Shown here piece after piece: positions 1 through 8,477 of a stretch of DNA of 64,000 nt. Origin of the DNA: Lachnospiraceae bacterium (GTDB lineage Bacteria; Bacillota; Clostridia; Lachnospirales; Lachnospiraceae). Positions within the stretch are counted from its first letter, which is position 1. Each line of letters begins with the position of its first letter. The DNA is taken from positions 124,001-188,000 of the forward strand of contig CAJTBF010000005.1 of assembly GCA_910574195.1 (NCBI GenBank), in the 5' to 3' direction. Under the pieces are notes generated by a model. The model was not told the origin of the DNA, searched no databases, and saw nothing but the letters and a program-made list of their open reading frames with translations. A program made the position numbers and the translations under genes.

Positions 1-464
1 CCTTTGCCGGGCTCCTCAATGACATAATTCCCCTTTTTTCGTTCCTCGTTGGCTTCCTGTACGGACATATACCGTCCCAATACTTTGGTAGGCGTATAAA
101 ATGCCTCGTCATAGGGATCGACGATTACCTGTGTCAGTACCGTGCTGACGGTACGGTAGATCCCCCGATTCAATAATTCCTCCCGGATTCCGTTTTGCAA
201 ATCGTATCCGATATATCCCTGGCTCATAGCGGAACATACGGACATGGGCGCCGCAGTGTAATCCGGATGTGCTTTTCCAAATTCATTCATGGCGGTATGA
301 ATCATACCTACCTGTGGGGCATTGCTGTGTGTAATTGCGATCTGATAGCCTTCTTCTACAAGATCTGCGATCGATTTTGCGGTATTTTTTACTGCGGTCA
401 TTTGCTCAGGGAGCGTAGTGCCCAAAGCGCGGTGTCCAAGTGCGATAACTGCCCGTTTTTTCAT
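1..464 (-). CDS. arcC: carbamate kinase, N-terminal part (cut by window edge)
   Basis: The visible 154 residues are the N-terminal half of a carbamate kinase, a cytoplasmic enzyme that makes ATP from carbamoyl phosphate and ADP, usually at the end of arginine, citrulline or purine-derived ureide breakdown. The family pattern is clear: VIALGHRALG, then THSNAPQVGMI, SVCSAMSQGYIGYDLQN, ILTQVIVDPYD-like and PTKVLGRYMS blocks. The start is the ATG at 464, preceded by a GGGGGA ribosome binding site. The nucleotide-binding loop reads ALGHRAL where many homologs have ALGGNAL, a variant I associate with clostridial members. The rest of the gene and its operon partners lie outside the window, so the pathway cannot be assigned. 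Confidence 0.88.
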   Translation of the reverse strand, partial: MKKRAVIALGHRALGTTLPEQMTAVKNTAKSIADLVEEGYQIAITHSNAPQVGMIHTAMNEFGKAHPDYTAAPMSVCSAMSQGYIGYDLQNGIREELLNRGIYRTVSTVLTQVIVDPYDEAFYTPTKVLGRYMSVQEANEERKKGNYVIEEPGK

Positions 465-499
465 GTTCAATCCCCCGATTTCTCCAGAATTAAATTCGC

Positions 500-567
500 G
501 AGGGGCAAAAAAGTTTGCCCCTCTGATCTCATAAAAACATTATAGTATTATTATCGGTAAAAAGCAA
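500..567 (-). promoter_or_regulatory. arcC promoter and leader hairpin
   Basis: On the minus strand a -35 TTGCTT (562-567) and a perfect -10 TATAAT (539-544) are 17 bp apart. The leader then contains a 10-bp stem, GAGGGGCAAA paired with TTTGCCCCTC (500-523), with no U-run after it. The promoter suggests that arcC is transcribed separately from the gene ending at 588. Confidence 0.6.
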
Positions 568-587
568 TGAAATTATTGAAGAAACCT

Positions 588-965
588 TTACTCAGACTGA
601 TACCATCCCCAAAGATAAAGGATCGGGAATAAAAGGGAGAGTACAAGAGTTGGTGATACTCCCATAATACTGATACTGAATCCCATTCCGATGATTACAA
701 CGGCAACCCAGATGCATCCCATGATCAGGACAGATTTCTTTGAGCGGTACATCAAAGCTACAATACCGGCTGCCAGTTCCACGACAGCGGAGAGCAGGGT
801 AAAGATATAGTAGCTGGTTCCCGGCGACTCCATACCCAGCATGGCATAGGTGGCAGACAGAGATTCTCTGTTGATCAAAGTAAAGATACCGGAAGGAATT
901 CCGATCCCTCCAACGACCACCATAATGATCGCAACAACTTTTAATAAAGTGCTTCTTTTTTTCAT
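588..965 (-). CDS. small four-helix membrane protein of unknown function
   Basis: This 125-residue protein is mostly hydrophobic. Four membrane helices can be seen at about residues 8-28, 50-70, 78-96 and 100-121, with charged KKRS and YRSKK stretches likely facing the cytoplasm. I do not recognise the family. The start is the ATG at 965, about 6 nt after a GGAGGAGG-type ribosome binding site. It lies just downstream of the ABC exporter operon on the same strand, but a consensus promoter in the 69-bp gap suggests independent transcription. Confidence 0.7.
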   Translation of the reverse strand: MKKRSTLLKVVAIIMVVVGGIGIPSGIFTLINRESLSATYAMLGMESPGTSYYIFTLLSAVVELAAGIVALMYRSKKSVLIMGCIWVAVVIIGMGFSISIMGVSPTLVLSLLFPILYLWGWYQSE

Positions 966-998
966 GTGTTTCCTCCTCCTTTTTGATAACGTTTTTAT

Positions 999-1027
999 AT
1001 TATACCAGATGTGGGAGAAATTGTAAA
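999..1027 (-). promoter_or_regulatory. promoter for the 588-965 membrane protein gene
   Basis: Minus-strand -35 TTTACA (1022-1027) and -10 TATAAT (999-1004) are separated by 17 bp. They sit between the end of the ABC permease gene and the start of the small membrane protein gene. Confidence 0.6.
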
Positions 1028-1034
1028 AGGTATG

Positions 1035-2279
1035 TTACATTCTCCGCAATGCTTCGATGGGACTTAGGGCCGCTGCTTTTTTGGCCGGATAGATTCCAAA
1101 AATAATGCCCACACTGCAGGAAAACAGTGTCGCCACAATCACAGCCGGAAGGGAGAGAGAGGCTTTGATTCCTCCGATTCCCAATGCCGTGATCAGTGCG
1201 GTCAGTCCGGCGCCAAGCAGAATACCGATGATCCCTCCCAGACCGGTAATAATTGCGGATTCGCACAAGAATTGTGTGATGATGGAGCCGGTTCGGGCGC
1301 CCAATGCTTTACGGATCCCGATTTCCCGTGTACGTTCGGTGACGGATACAAGCATAATATTCATAACGCCGATTCCACCCACTACAAGGGAAATGGCGGC
1401 GACTAATGCCACAAATGCGGTAACTCCATCCATAATCGGTCCGAACATATCGGTCAAATCAATGGAACGCTGTTTCATGAACAAATTATCGCCCTGGCTC
1501 TGATGGCGGGAATTCAGGATGTTGACTGCAAGCTGAGAAATACGTGCGGCATGTTCCTGGTCTTTTACTGTGATAGACAGACTGGAAAATCCGTCGATCG
1601 GCTCTCCAAATACCTGGGAGAGGGTATAGGGCATTTCAATAGAGATGGATTCATCCATTCCCATTGCCAGATATTGTTTTTCTGCTTCCAGGAATTCTTC
1701 TGAGGTTTCCCGGACCCCAACGATTGTGAGATACTGAATGCTGTTGTTCAGCGCCATCTCAAAATTCATTCCGATGACATCCGTGTTGCCGAACAGATAG
1801 AGGGCAGTCAGTTCATCGATAACGCAGACCGGCATACCGGAAAGGACGTCGTTCTCTGTAAAATACTTCCCAAGAATAACGGGGGAAGTATACTGTGCGT
1901 TTTCATAGTCCTGTGTGGTCAGTACGGGCGCACAGTCATAGCTTCCCTTTCTTGTGGAAACCTTGCAATTGCTATTACTATATGCAGATACATAAATGGA
2001 GGAAATGGAATCAGCCAGAGTATCTTTCAGAAAGGAAAGGTCCTCCGTTTTTACCAGCTCCGTATCCGTAGTTTCCTCCGGATTGATTTGTATGGTAAAG
2101 GTGTTATTCTGATCATTGGCGGCGTCTAATACATCTGCTTTTAGTCCGTTTCCGATGGAAACAATGGTGACGACGGAAGTAATGCCGATAATGATGCCAA
2201 GCATGGTCAGAAAAGAACGTCCTTTGTTGGCCATAATATTATCCAACGCCATTTTTACATATTCAAAAAATTGTTCCAT
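1035..2279 (-). CDS. MacB-type ABC transporter permease (FtsX fold)
   Basis: This 414-residue permease has the MacB/FtsX layout. One helix lies near the N-terminus (about 21-42, after the [18 protein letters not shown] region), then a large extracytoplasmic domain (about 45-285), then three C-terminal helices (about 288-312, 336-360 and 375-398). The motif [14 protein letters not shown] after the second helix is typical, and the C-terminus PIEALRR fits the family. In Gram-positive bacteria such permeases work with an ATPase and a membrane-fusion-like protein to expel peptides or drugs, or to sense antimicrobial peptides. It is the last gene of the minus-strand operon 4958-1035, 24 bp after the adaptor gene. 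The substrate cannot be told. Confidence 0.9.
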   Translation of the reverse strand: MEQFFEYVKMALDNIMANKGRSFLTMLGIIIGITSVVTIVSIGNGLKADVLDAANDQNNTFTIQINPEETTDTELVKTEDLSFLKDTLADSISSIYVSAYSNSNCKVSTRKGSYDCAPVLTTQDYENAQYTSPVILGKYFTENDVLSGMPVCVIDELTALYLFGNTDVIGMNFEMALNNSIQYLTIVGVRETSEEFLEAEKQYLAMGMDESISIEMPYTLSQVFGEPIDGFSSLSITVKDQEHAARISQLAVNILNSRHQSQGDNLFMKQRSIDLTDMFGPIMDGVTAFVALVAAISLVVGGIGVMNIMLVSVTERTREIGIRKALGARTGSIITQFLCESAIITGLGGIIGILLGAGLTALITALGIGGIKASLSLPAVIVATLFSCSVGIIFGIYPAKKAAALSPIEALRRM

Positions 2280-2303
2280 ATTCGTTCTCCTGCAAGGTTA
2301 GAT

Positions 2304-4067
2304 TTATTCTTTGGAATCGGCGGAATCTTCCTCGGAGATCGGAGCAGCCGTTGCTTTCATTCCTTCGGAAATATCTACATTCATGTCGTTTACGACCTGG
2401 TCGCCTTTCTTCAGTCCGCTTTTGATTTCGACCTGTGAAGTAGAAGCAGTTCCCAGTTCCACTACTTTTTTCCGAACGACTCCTTTTTCAATTACAAAGA
2501 CAAAATCACCGTCTGTGGAGGCATTGATGGCTTCTGTGGGAACAACCAGTACATCGTTGGATTCGGCAACAGTCATGGAAACTTTTGCGGTCGCGCCGAT
2601 ACAGATGTCGGCATCGGGATTGTTGATATGTACCCTTGCACCGATGACCGGATTTCCTTTTGCGTTTGTAACGGCAATTTTATCCAGGCTGGAAAGCGTT
2701 CCTTCATATTTACGATCTCCGATGGTGACAGAAACCTGGTTCCCTACTTTCATTTTTTCATAATCATCGGGAGAAATTTCCAGTTTTACCCGGACATTTT
2801 CCGTACTGGCAATGCTGAAAACAGCAGCGCCCTGCATTGCAGAATTGGATTCCAGAACACCGATGGAAGCAATCACCCCGTCCATGTCTGCCTTCATCCC
2901 TTCCCGGCCTTTTTGAAGAAGTTCTTCCGGAGTCAGCGCGGCCAGTTCGGCCAGGTTATCGCTGATATCCAGATTGGCCAGTTCGGCGGAAGCCATTCCG
3001 GAACTTGCGGGAGTCTGTGTGGCGCTGTCATAGGCGGCTTTCCAGGCTGCATAAGCGGCGTCCCTCTGTGTACAGAGAGCCTGATAAGCGGAGTCGTCAT
3101 AAGCGGTTAAGGCCTGCAGGTTATTCAATTCCGTTGTATTTGCACTGAGACGCTCCCGCATTCCGGGAAGTTCGTCTACCACTTTCTGATATAATTCCAC
3201 ATTTTTAATCAGTTCGCTCTCCGTGGCATCCAGAGGCTGGCCCGCCTCCTGTTTCGCTTTGGCGGCATCATAAGCCGGACCGCTTCCGGTGTAGATGACA
3301 GAAAGTTTTTGTTGTAGATTTTCATATTCTGCAATCTGGTTGTTTAGAGAAGGAATCTCCTGATTCAGTTCCTGAATACGTTTTTGCGTGGCGGTAGAAG
3401 AAAACTGACTTTGACGCTGTGCATAATCGGCATCCAATTCTGCTTTTACTGCGTCGGTTTGTGCGGCAATCCGATTGTACTCATCCGCCAGAGCATTAGC
3501 CTGTGCGGCCAATTCTGCGCTGGCGGCATTGGCCGCGTCGATTGCTTCTGCATTTTTCTGACGTGTGGCCTGGGATGTATTCAAATTGGACTGCAGTGTC
3601 AGCTGAGCCTGTTGATTATCACGCTCCAGATTGGTGGTATCAAAAGTGACAAGCAGATCCCCGTTTTTTACTTCTTTTCCGACTTCGGCATTCAAATTTT
3701 GAATGGGAGCCGTTACAGGGGAATAATAAGTTTTTGTATTTTCACTCTCAATGGTTCCGCTGGAATTATAGACTTCCCGTATATTTCCCGTGGTAACTTC
3801 CACGACCTGTAAAGTGGAATTGCCGGACTTTCCGTCTTTTGAGGAAAGTGCGGAAGCGCCGAATGCAATGACAAGAATCACGGCGATAACGGGAAGAATG
3901 GCCCAGGCCGGAAGTTTTTTCCTTTTTGGTGCGGGTTCTTCGAACGATTCTTCTGTAAAAGAAGATTCTTCCGGGGAGCCTTCTGTAAGGAAATCTTCAT
4001 CAGATAAAATCGGATTCGTGTCGGTGTGGACAGGATTCGACGGGGTGTGTTTTTTTCGGTGAAGCAT
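2304..4067 (-). CDS. membrane fusion/adaptor protein of the ABC exporter (HlyD/MacA type)
   Basis: The 587-residue protein starts with an acidic cytoplasmic stretch, then one membrane helix (about 53-74, LPAWAILPVIAVILVIAFG). The outside part begins with the split lipoyl-like half (PVTAPIQNLNAEVGKEVKNGDLL). A long coiled-coil insertion follows (about 155-365, rich in Ala, Gln and Glu), then the second lipoyl half and beta-barrel segments (MDGVIASIGV, GNQVSVTIGDRKY, VVPTEAI). This matches MacA/HlyD adaptors, here in a Gram-positive setting without an outer membrane. It is the middle gene of the operon. A 123-bp spacer holding a family A repeat separates it from the ATPase gene. Confidence 0.9.
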   Translation of the reverse strand: MLHRKKHTPSNPVHTDTNPILSDEDFLTEGSPEESSFTEESFEEPAPKRKKLPAWAILPVIAVILVIAFGASALSSKDGKSGNSTLQVVEVTTGNIREVYNSSGTIESENTKTYYSPVTAPIQNLNAEVGKEVKNGDLLVTFDTTNLERDNQQAQLTLQSNLNTSQATRQKNAEAIDAANAASAELAAQANALADEYNRIAAQTDAVKAELDADYAQRQSQFSSTATQKRIQELNQEIPSLNNQIAEYENLQQKLSVIYTGSGPAYDAAKAKQEAGQPLDATESELIKNVELYQKVVDELPGMRERLSANTTELNNLQALTAYDDSAYQALCTQRDAAYAAWKAAYDSATQTPASSGMASAELANLDISDNLAELAALTPEELLQKGREGMKADMDGVIASIGVLESNSAMQGAAVFSIASTENVRVKLEISPDDYEKMKVGNQVSVTIGDRKYEGTLSSLDKIAVTNAKGNPVIGARVHINNPDADICIGATAKVSMTVAESNDVLVVPTEAINASTDGDFVFVIEKGVVRKKVVELGTASTSQVEIKSGLKKGDQVVNDMNVDISEGMKATAAPISEEDSADSKE

Positions 4068-4087
4068 GTATGCGTCCTCCTTTATTT

Positions 4088-4158
4088 GTATACTTTATCG
4101 GACACAGAGTGTCCGTTCGCCCAAAGGGCATTCAATGCGGGATGCCCGAAAGGGTATA
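4088..4158 (+). repeat. family A dispersed hairpin repeat, copy in the ABC operon
   Basis: This is a near-complete copy of the roughly 70-bp family A element. It has a TATACTTTATCGGAC left end, a GGACA/TGTCC hairpin, a CCAAAGGGCAT and GGGATGCCC hairpin and a GGGTATA right end. It lies inside the operon, between the ATPase stop and the adaptor start. Confidence 0.75.
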
Positions 4159-4190
4159 TTTTTCTGCCCTATAAGAAACAGATTTTTGAA

Positions 4191-4958
4191 TCAGGATGAT
4201 TCTTTGTCAGATACGGATTCCATAGAAAAAGGAACCGGAACTTTCCGGTATACTGCTGGGGATGGTTTTCCTGTATTCTGCCGATAATCGGCTTCTACTT
4301 TTCCATCAATAATGCGGACCACCCGGTCCACTTCCCGGGCAATGTCGTCGTCATGTGTAATAATAATGACGGTTCGTCCACTTTTATGCAGTCCTTTTAA
4401 AATATCCATGATTTCCCGTGTAGACTTGGTATCCAGATTTCCGGTCGGTTCATCGGCCAGTATGATTGGAGGTTGTGCGGCAACGGCACGAGCCACAGCG
4501 ACACGCTGTTGTTGGCCTCCCGAAAGTTCATTGGGTTTATGATTCATGCGTTTGCCCAAACCAACCTTTGTCAATGCCAGTGAAGCCAGTCTTTTTCGTT
4601 CCTTCTTGGGAATTCCCCGGTAAACCAGAGGTAATTCTACATTACTGAGTGCATCCAGGTTGGCGATAAGATTGAATCCCTGAAAGATAAAGCCGATCTC
4701 CCGGTTGCGGATGTCGGAGAGTTGATTATCTGACAATTGGGATACATCCTGCCCTTTGAGATAATATCTGCCCGATGTGGGAGTATCCAGACAGCCAAGC
4801 ATATTCATCAATGTGGATTTTCCGGAGCCGGAATGTCCGATGATTCCTACAAATTCTCCGTATCCGATCTCCAGATCAACGCCGTCCAGTGCGCGGACTT
4901 CGTTCTCGCCGGGATTGTAAATTTTATGTATATTTTTAATTTGTATTAATGGTTCCAT
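4191..4958 (-). CDS. ABC transporter ATP-binding protein (MacB/LolD type)
   Basis: This 255-residue ATPase energises the exporter made with the two genes downstream. It carries Walker [10 protein letters not shown] (about 41-49), the Q-loop region [10 protein letters not shown], the signature [10 protein letters not shown], Walker [14 protein letters not shown] and the switch histidine in IIITHD. The short spacing and LxxGxxY elements match the LolD/MacB ATPase subfamily. A C-terminal tail of about 25 residues after DGKVEADY is outside the core fold. It is the first gene of the minus-strand operon. Confidence 0.93.
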   Translation of the reverse strand: MEPLIQIKNIHKIYNPGENEVRALDGVDLEIGYGEFVGIIGHSGSGKSTLMNMLGCLDTPTSGRYYLKGQDVSQLSDNQLSDIRNREIGFIFQGFNLIANLDALSNVELPLVYRGIPKKERKRLASLALTKVGLGKRMNHKPNELSGGQQQRVAVARAVAAQPPIILADEPTGNLDTKSTREIMDILKGLHKSGRTVIIITHDDDIAREVDRVVRIIDGKVEADYRQNTGKPSPAVYRKVPVPFSMESVSDKESS

Positions 4959-4981
4959 AGAAGCCCTCCCTATGTACCTAC

Positions 4982-5027
4982 TGTATTACATACTTAATAC
5001 AATAATTCATAAGTCAGAGAATGTCAA
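4982..5027 (-). promoter_or_regulatory. promoter and dyad upstream of the ABC exporter operon
   Basis: On the minus strand TTGACA (5022-5027) is followed 17 bp later by a weak TATTGT -10. Just downstream, TGTATTA (4982-4988) and TAATACA (4995-5001) form a 7-bp inverted repeat around 6 bp, placed where a repressor could block transcription. The Xre regulator encoded next door is one candidate binder, but the dyad does not match the repeats at the Xre promoter. Confidence 0.5.
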
Positions 5028-5069
5028 GCGGATTTTTGAAAAGGCAGAGAGTAAAAGTTAAAAGAATAA

Positions 5070-5141
5070 AAAATGTAAAATATACTTGACATAAAATGTA
5101 AAGTAAACTATACTAAAAATGTAAAGCGAACAGTACATTTT
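5070..5141 (+). promoter_or_regulatory. Xre promoter embedded in three 23-bp iterons
   Basis: AAAATGTAAA occurs at 5070, 5093 and 5116, exactly 23 bp apart, and an inverted AAAATGTA (read as TACATTTT) lies at 5134-5141. The promoter is -35 TTGACA (5086-5091) and -10 TATACT (5109-5114), with a 17-bp spacer. The second repeat fills the spacer and the third abuts the -10. This looks like an operator array, most simply for autoregulation by the Xre protein. Confidence 0.65.
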
Positions 5142-5175
5142 GCTTCTCTATATTTTTTAAGAAAGGAGGATCTCA

Positions 5176-5388
5176 TTGCGGAATAGAATCCAGGAGCTGA
5201 GAAAAAAGAGAAAAGTTACGCAGAGTGAACTGGCGGAAGCCGTTGATGTGACAAGGCAGACAATTATTTCGCTGGAAAACGGAAAGTATAATGCGTCGCT
5301 GATTTTGGCACACAAGATTGCACAATATTTTGAGATGCAGATTGAGGAGATTTTTATTTTTGATCAGGAGGGAGAAAATATATGTTAA
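5176..5388 (+). CDS. Xre-family helix-turn-helix regulator (short)
   Basis: The 70-residue protein is almost only a DNA-binding domain. RNRIQELRKKRKVTQSELAEAVDVTRQTI contains the helix-turn-helix, followed by SLENGKYNASLILAHKIAQYF. It resembles the short regulators paired with small membrane proteins in Bacillota. It starts with TTG at 5176, 6 nt after AAGGAGG. The stop overlaps the start of the next gene, so the two are translationally coupled. It may control its own operon through the repeats at 5070-5141 and perhaps the divergent ABC exporter. Confidence 0.88.
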   Translation: MRNRIQELRKKRKVTQSELAEAVDVTRQTIISLENGKYNASLILAHKIAQYFEMQIEEIFIFDQEGENIC

Positions 5389-5861
5389 TGAAATTATTTC
5401 ACAAAAGTGCAAAAACACAGGAAGAGTTCCGGGCAGATCTGGCCGGAAGGCAGAAAGGATTTATGCTACTGTTATTGGCAGGGGCGGTATCGCTGGCGGT
5501 CGGTTTCTTTTTGAACGGGCGGGCCGACGGGCCGCAGAGTGAGTATTTAAGTGGTTTATATTGTGGGATGGGAGTGGGGATTATTTTTGCCTCTCTATTG
5601 CTGTTGTGGAAGAATTATAGAACGATGCGGGATGCGAAAAAACTGCGGGAGCAATGGCTGAAGGAAAGTGATGAGAGGAACAGAGCGCTGAATGAGAAAG
5701 CGTTTTTTCTGATCGGGGCCATTTCCTTTTTTGTGAAGTACGCTTTGTTTCTTGCCGCCGGTTTTTTCAGTATGGAAGTGCTTACTACTTTATGGGGGCT
5801 GATTATGTTTTATGTCGTTGGTTTTGTGGTAATCCGCAAAATTCTTGAAAGACGGATGTGA
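5382..5861 (+). CDS. membrane protein paired with the Xre regulator, unknown function
   Basis: The 159-residue protein has four predicted membrane helices (about 26-45, 54-75, 106-127 and 133-152). A charged, basic middle segment follows the second helix (about 76-104, with RTMRDAKKLREQWLKESDERNR). The ATG at 5382 overlaps the 3' end of the regulator gene, which suggests a functional pair. Small Xre plus membrane protein pairs are common in Bacillota, but I cannot name the substrate or signal. Confidence 0.72.
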   Translation: MLMKLFHKSAKTQEEFRADLAGRQKGFMLLLLAGAVSLAVGFFLNGRADGPQSEYLSGLYCGMGVGIIFASLLLLWKNYRTMRDAKKLREQWLKESDERNRALNEKAFFLIGAISFFVKYALFLAAGFFSMEVLTTLWGLIMFYVVGFVVIRKILERRM

Positions 5862-5874
5862 ATGAAACTCTATA

Positions 5875-5903
5875 TTGACAAATAAGAAAAATCATAGTAA
5901 CAT
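5875..5903 (+). promoter_or_regulatory. probable promoter of the NatA/NatB-type genes
   Basis: TTGACA (5875-5880) is followed after 17 bp by TAACAT (5898-5903), a -10 matching four of six positions. It lies just after the stop of the preceding membrane protein gene, giving the exporter genes their own transcription start. Confidence 0.45.
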
Positions 5904-5971
5904 CACTGTATTATAACAATAGTACAGACGCAAGTTTTGAGAGGGATTGTACAGTGAGGAGGATGACGGAT

Positions 5972-6745
5972 ATGATTGAAATACGGGATCTGACGAAAGT
6001 TTATAAGCTGAATAAGAAGCAGATGAAGGAATCCAGAACGACAAATCCGCGGAAGACGGCGGTGGATCATCTGAGTCTGACGGCAAGGCCAGGGGAGATC
6101 TACGGACTTCTGGGACCGAATGGAGCGGGAAAGACAACGACGCTGCGCTGTATTTCCACGATTATTCGCCCCACGCAGGGGGAAATTTATGTGTCAGGAC
6201 ATGAGGTGCAGAAAGAGCCGGAAAAAGTAAGGGAGAAGATTGGTTTTTTAACAGGGGATATCAAGTTGGATCCTCAATTTTCCGTAGATTATATGTTTGA
6301 ATTTTTTGGACGTCTTCATCAAATACCGGAAGAAAAACTGCGTGCACGGAAGGAAGAATTGTTTACTTATTTTGGGATCAAGGATTTTGCACATAAAAAG
6401 ATGAAGGAATTATCCACCGGTATGGGGCAGAAGGCGGCGATCGCCGTATGCCTGGCACATGATCCGGATATTATTATTTTTGACGAGCCCACCAATGGAC
6501 TGGATGTCATTACGGCCAGGAGTGTGACGGATTATCTGAAAAAGCTGCGTACAGAAGGAAAACTGGTAATTATTTCTACTCATATTATGTCGGAAGCAGA
6601 AAAGATCTGTGACCGGATCGGGATTGTGATCGGAGGACATAAAGTGATGGAAGGAAGGCTGGATGAGATTCTTCAGGAGACGGGCAGTGAAGATCTGGAG
6701 GATGCATTTTTTGAACTTTATCGGCAGACACAGGGGGAAGAATAG
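5972..6745 (+). CDS. ABC exporter ATP-binding protein, NatA-like
   Basis: This ABC ATPase of about 257 residues has Walker A GPNGAGKTT, signature STGMGQKAAIA (the usual LSGGQ is replaced by LSTGMGQ), Walker B IIIFDEPTNGLD and the switch H in STHIMSEAEKICD. The degenerate signature and an insert at the N-terminus (KKQMKESRTTNPRKTAVD) are typical of NatA-like sodium or drug exporters. I prefer the ATG at 5972, 9 nt after GTGAGGAGG. In-frame GTG 5954 and ATG 5963 are less likely. The next gene starts 1 nt after its stop and encodes the membrane partner. Confidence 0.9.
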   Translation: MIEIRDLTKVYKLNKKQMKESRTTNPRKTAVDHLSLTARPGEIYGLLGPNGAGKTTTLRCISTIIRPTQGEIYVSGHEVQKEPEKVREKIGFLTGDIKLDPQFSVDYMFEFFGRLHQIPEEKLRARKEELFTYFGIKDFAHKKMKELSTGMGQKAAIAVCLAHDPDIIIFDEPTNGLDVITARSVTDYLKKLRTEGKLVIISTHIMSEAEKICDRIGIVIGGHKVMEGRLDEILQETGSEDLEDAFFELYRQTQGEE

Positions 6746-6746
6746 A

Positions 6747-7949
6747 ATGAGTGGCATTAGACAGATATGTGGAAAAGAATTAGCACGCGTGTTTTATGAT
6801 AAAAAGATGTTGTTTTCTGTATTCGTTCTTCCGGTGGTGATTATGATTGCGGTCATGTCGTTGGTGAATACACTGGGCAGGAAGCAGGAGGAAGATGTGG
6901 AGTCTCATCGTGCGGTGCTTTGCCTGGAAAATGCGCCGGATGGTTTTGAAGAACTTTTAAAAAGCTCCGGGATATCTTATACGATAAAGCCGTTTTCGGA
7001 TGAGGGTGAAGTACAAACTATGCTGCTGGAGGGAGAGGCGGACCTGTGGATTGCTTTTCCGGAGGCTTTCGCACAGATGGTGCAGGAATACCGGCAGGGA
7101 GATGCAGTTCCCCAGATAAAAACGTACTATAATCCTTCGGAAGACTATTCCAGAGAAGCCTATAATACGATTTCTACCGGTTTTCTGGAATTGTACCGAC
7201 AGAGACTTTTGGCAGAGCGTGTGGATGATATGGCAGGATTAACCGTATTTACAGTCAATTCGGATAATCCGGAGATGATGATACAGGACGACGCAAAGGC
7301 CGGCGGAAAGTTGATGGGAATGATGCTTCCCTATTTTGTGACAATTCTTTTGTTTGCCGGAGCTATGGGAATCGGGACAGATATGGTGGCGGGAGAGAAG
7401 GAGCGGGGAACGATGGCCAGTCTTTTAGTGTCTCCGATTCCTCGCAGCGCCATTGTGCTGGGAAAAGTATTTGCACTGATGATTATTTCCGGAATATCTT
7501 CTGTGATTTATGTGGCAGCGATGGTTGTGTTTATGCCGCAGATGCTGGGGGGCTCTTCCGAGGAATTGGGGATTAGTCTGGTCTTAAGCCCGTCCCAGAT
7601 CGGAATGCTGGCAGCATTACTTGTAGCGATCGCATTTTTGTATTCTGCAATTATTGTATTGGTTTCCGTATTTGCGAAGACAGTAAAAGAAGCAGGCTCC
7701 TATATTACACCGGTATATATGCTGGTTCTGGTGCTGGGTATTACGACGATGTTTACGAATGGTACCCCGAAAGAATGGTATTATATTATTCCGATTTATA
7801 ATACGTCTCTTGCTTTACAGGGGATTCTGACACAGGAGGTAACCGGGGGGCAGTTTATCCTTACGCTGGGGGTGACGCTGGTATTGGGTGCCGCAATGGT
7901 GATTGGGATTGCGAAAGCATTTGAAAGTGAGAAAGTTATGGCCATATAA
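6747..7949 (+). CDS. ABC exporter permease, NatB-like
   Basis: The 400-residue membrane protein has one N-terminal helix (about 22-43), an extracytoplasmic domain of about 140 residues and a C-terminal block of five to six helices. The block includes the GAMGIGTDMVAGEKERGTMASLL motif region that marks NatB/ABC2-type permeases. With the ATPase encoded just upstream it should form an ATP-driven exporter, possibly for sodium ions. The ATG at 6747 follows the ATPase stop directly. The family connection is firm and the substrate is not. Confidence 0.88.
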   Translation: MSGIRQICGKELARVFYDKKMLFSVFVLPVVIMIAVMSLVNTLGRKQEEDVESHRAVLCLENAPDGFEELLKSSGISYTIKPFSDEGEVQTMLLEGEADLWIAFPEAFAQMVQEYRQGDAVPQIKTYYNPSEDYSREAYNTISTGFLELYRQRLLAERVDDMAGLTVFTVNSDNPEMMIQDDAKAGGKLMGMMLPYFVTILLFAGAMGIGTDMVAGEKERGTMASLLVSPIPRSAIVLGKVFALMIISGISSVIYVAAMVVFMPQMLGGSSEELGISLVLSPSQIGMLAALLVAIAFLYSAIIVLVSVFAKTVKEAGSYITPVYMLVLVLGITTMFTNGTPKEWYYIIPIYNTSLALQGILTQEVTGGQFILTLGVTLVLGAAMVIGIAKAFESEKVMAI

Positions 7950-8092
7950 AGCGACTGTTTGTCAAAATGGAGAGAAAATCTTTCGGCAGGGAGGAAAGGA
8001 AAAGACAAAGAAGGACTGCGTTCACAATTTCGTCCGAAGCTGCATAGAATAAAGCAAGTGTAGAATGCATGCAGGGAATGGGAGGAATCGAC

Positions 8093-8347
8093 ATGCGTTT
8101 GTGTGAGCTTCGGGAGAAGGAAGTCATTAACAGTTGTGATTGTAAGCGGCTGGGATGTGTGGTGGATTTGGAATTTGACGCATGCAGCGGACAGATTGAG
8201 GCATTGATTGTGCCGGGACCAGGAAAGATTTGTGGGTTTTTGGGGACAGACAGTGAATATGTGATTCCTTTTGCTTGTGTAAAAAAAATAGGGCCGGATA
8301 TTATTCTGGTTGAAATCAGGGAAGAAAAATTCTTAAAAAAGATATGA
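8093..8347 (+). CDS. YlmC/YmxH family sporulation protein (PRC barrel)
   Basis: This 84-residue protein matches the YlmC/YmxH family: MRLCELREKEVIN at the start, then LGCVVDLEFDACSGQIEALIVPG and YVIPFACVKKIGPDIILVE. It is a small PRC-barrel domain found in spore-forming Bacillota and often linked to sporulation genes. Its biochemical role is unknown. The ATG at 8093 follows GGAGGAA by 5 nt and is preferred over the upstream ATG at 8069. It supports the idea that the organism is a spore former. Confidence 0.88.
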   Translation: MRLCELREKEVINSCDCKRLGCVVDLEFDACSGQIEALIVPGPGKICGFLGTDSEYVIPFACVKKIGPDIILVEIREEKFLKKI

Positions 8348-8373
8348 TATTTCATAAAAATAAGGAAAAACTT

Positions 8374-8402
8374 TTGCAAAATGGATGGGGCTTGTGTATA
8401 AT
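8374..8402 (+). promoter_or_regulatory. nrdR promoter
   Basis: TTGCAA (8374-8379) and TATAAT (8397-8402) are 17 bp apart, and a TGTG precedes the -10. The promoter lies in the gap between ylmC and nrdR. Confidence 0.65.
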
Positions 8403-8477
8403 AAATGCAAAAGGATGGTGTAAAAAGTTGGATCCCAGTGGATACTTGTAATGTAAAGAGAAAGGTGAGGTCTAAGT

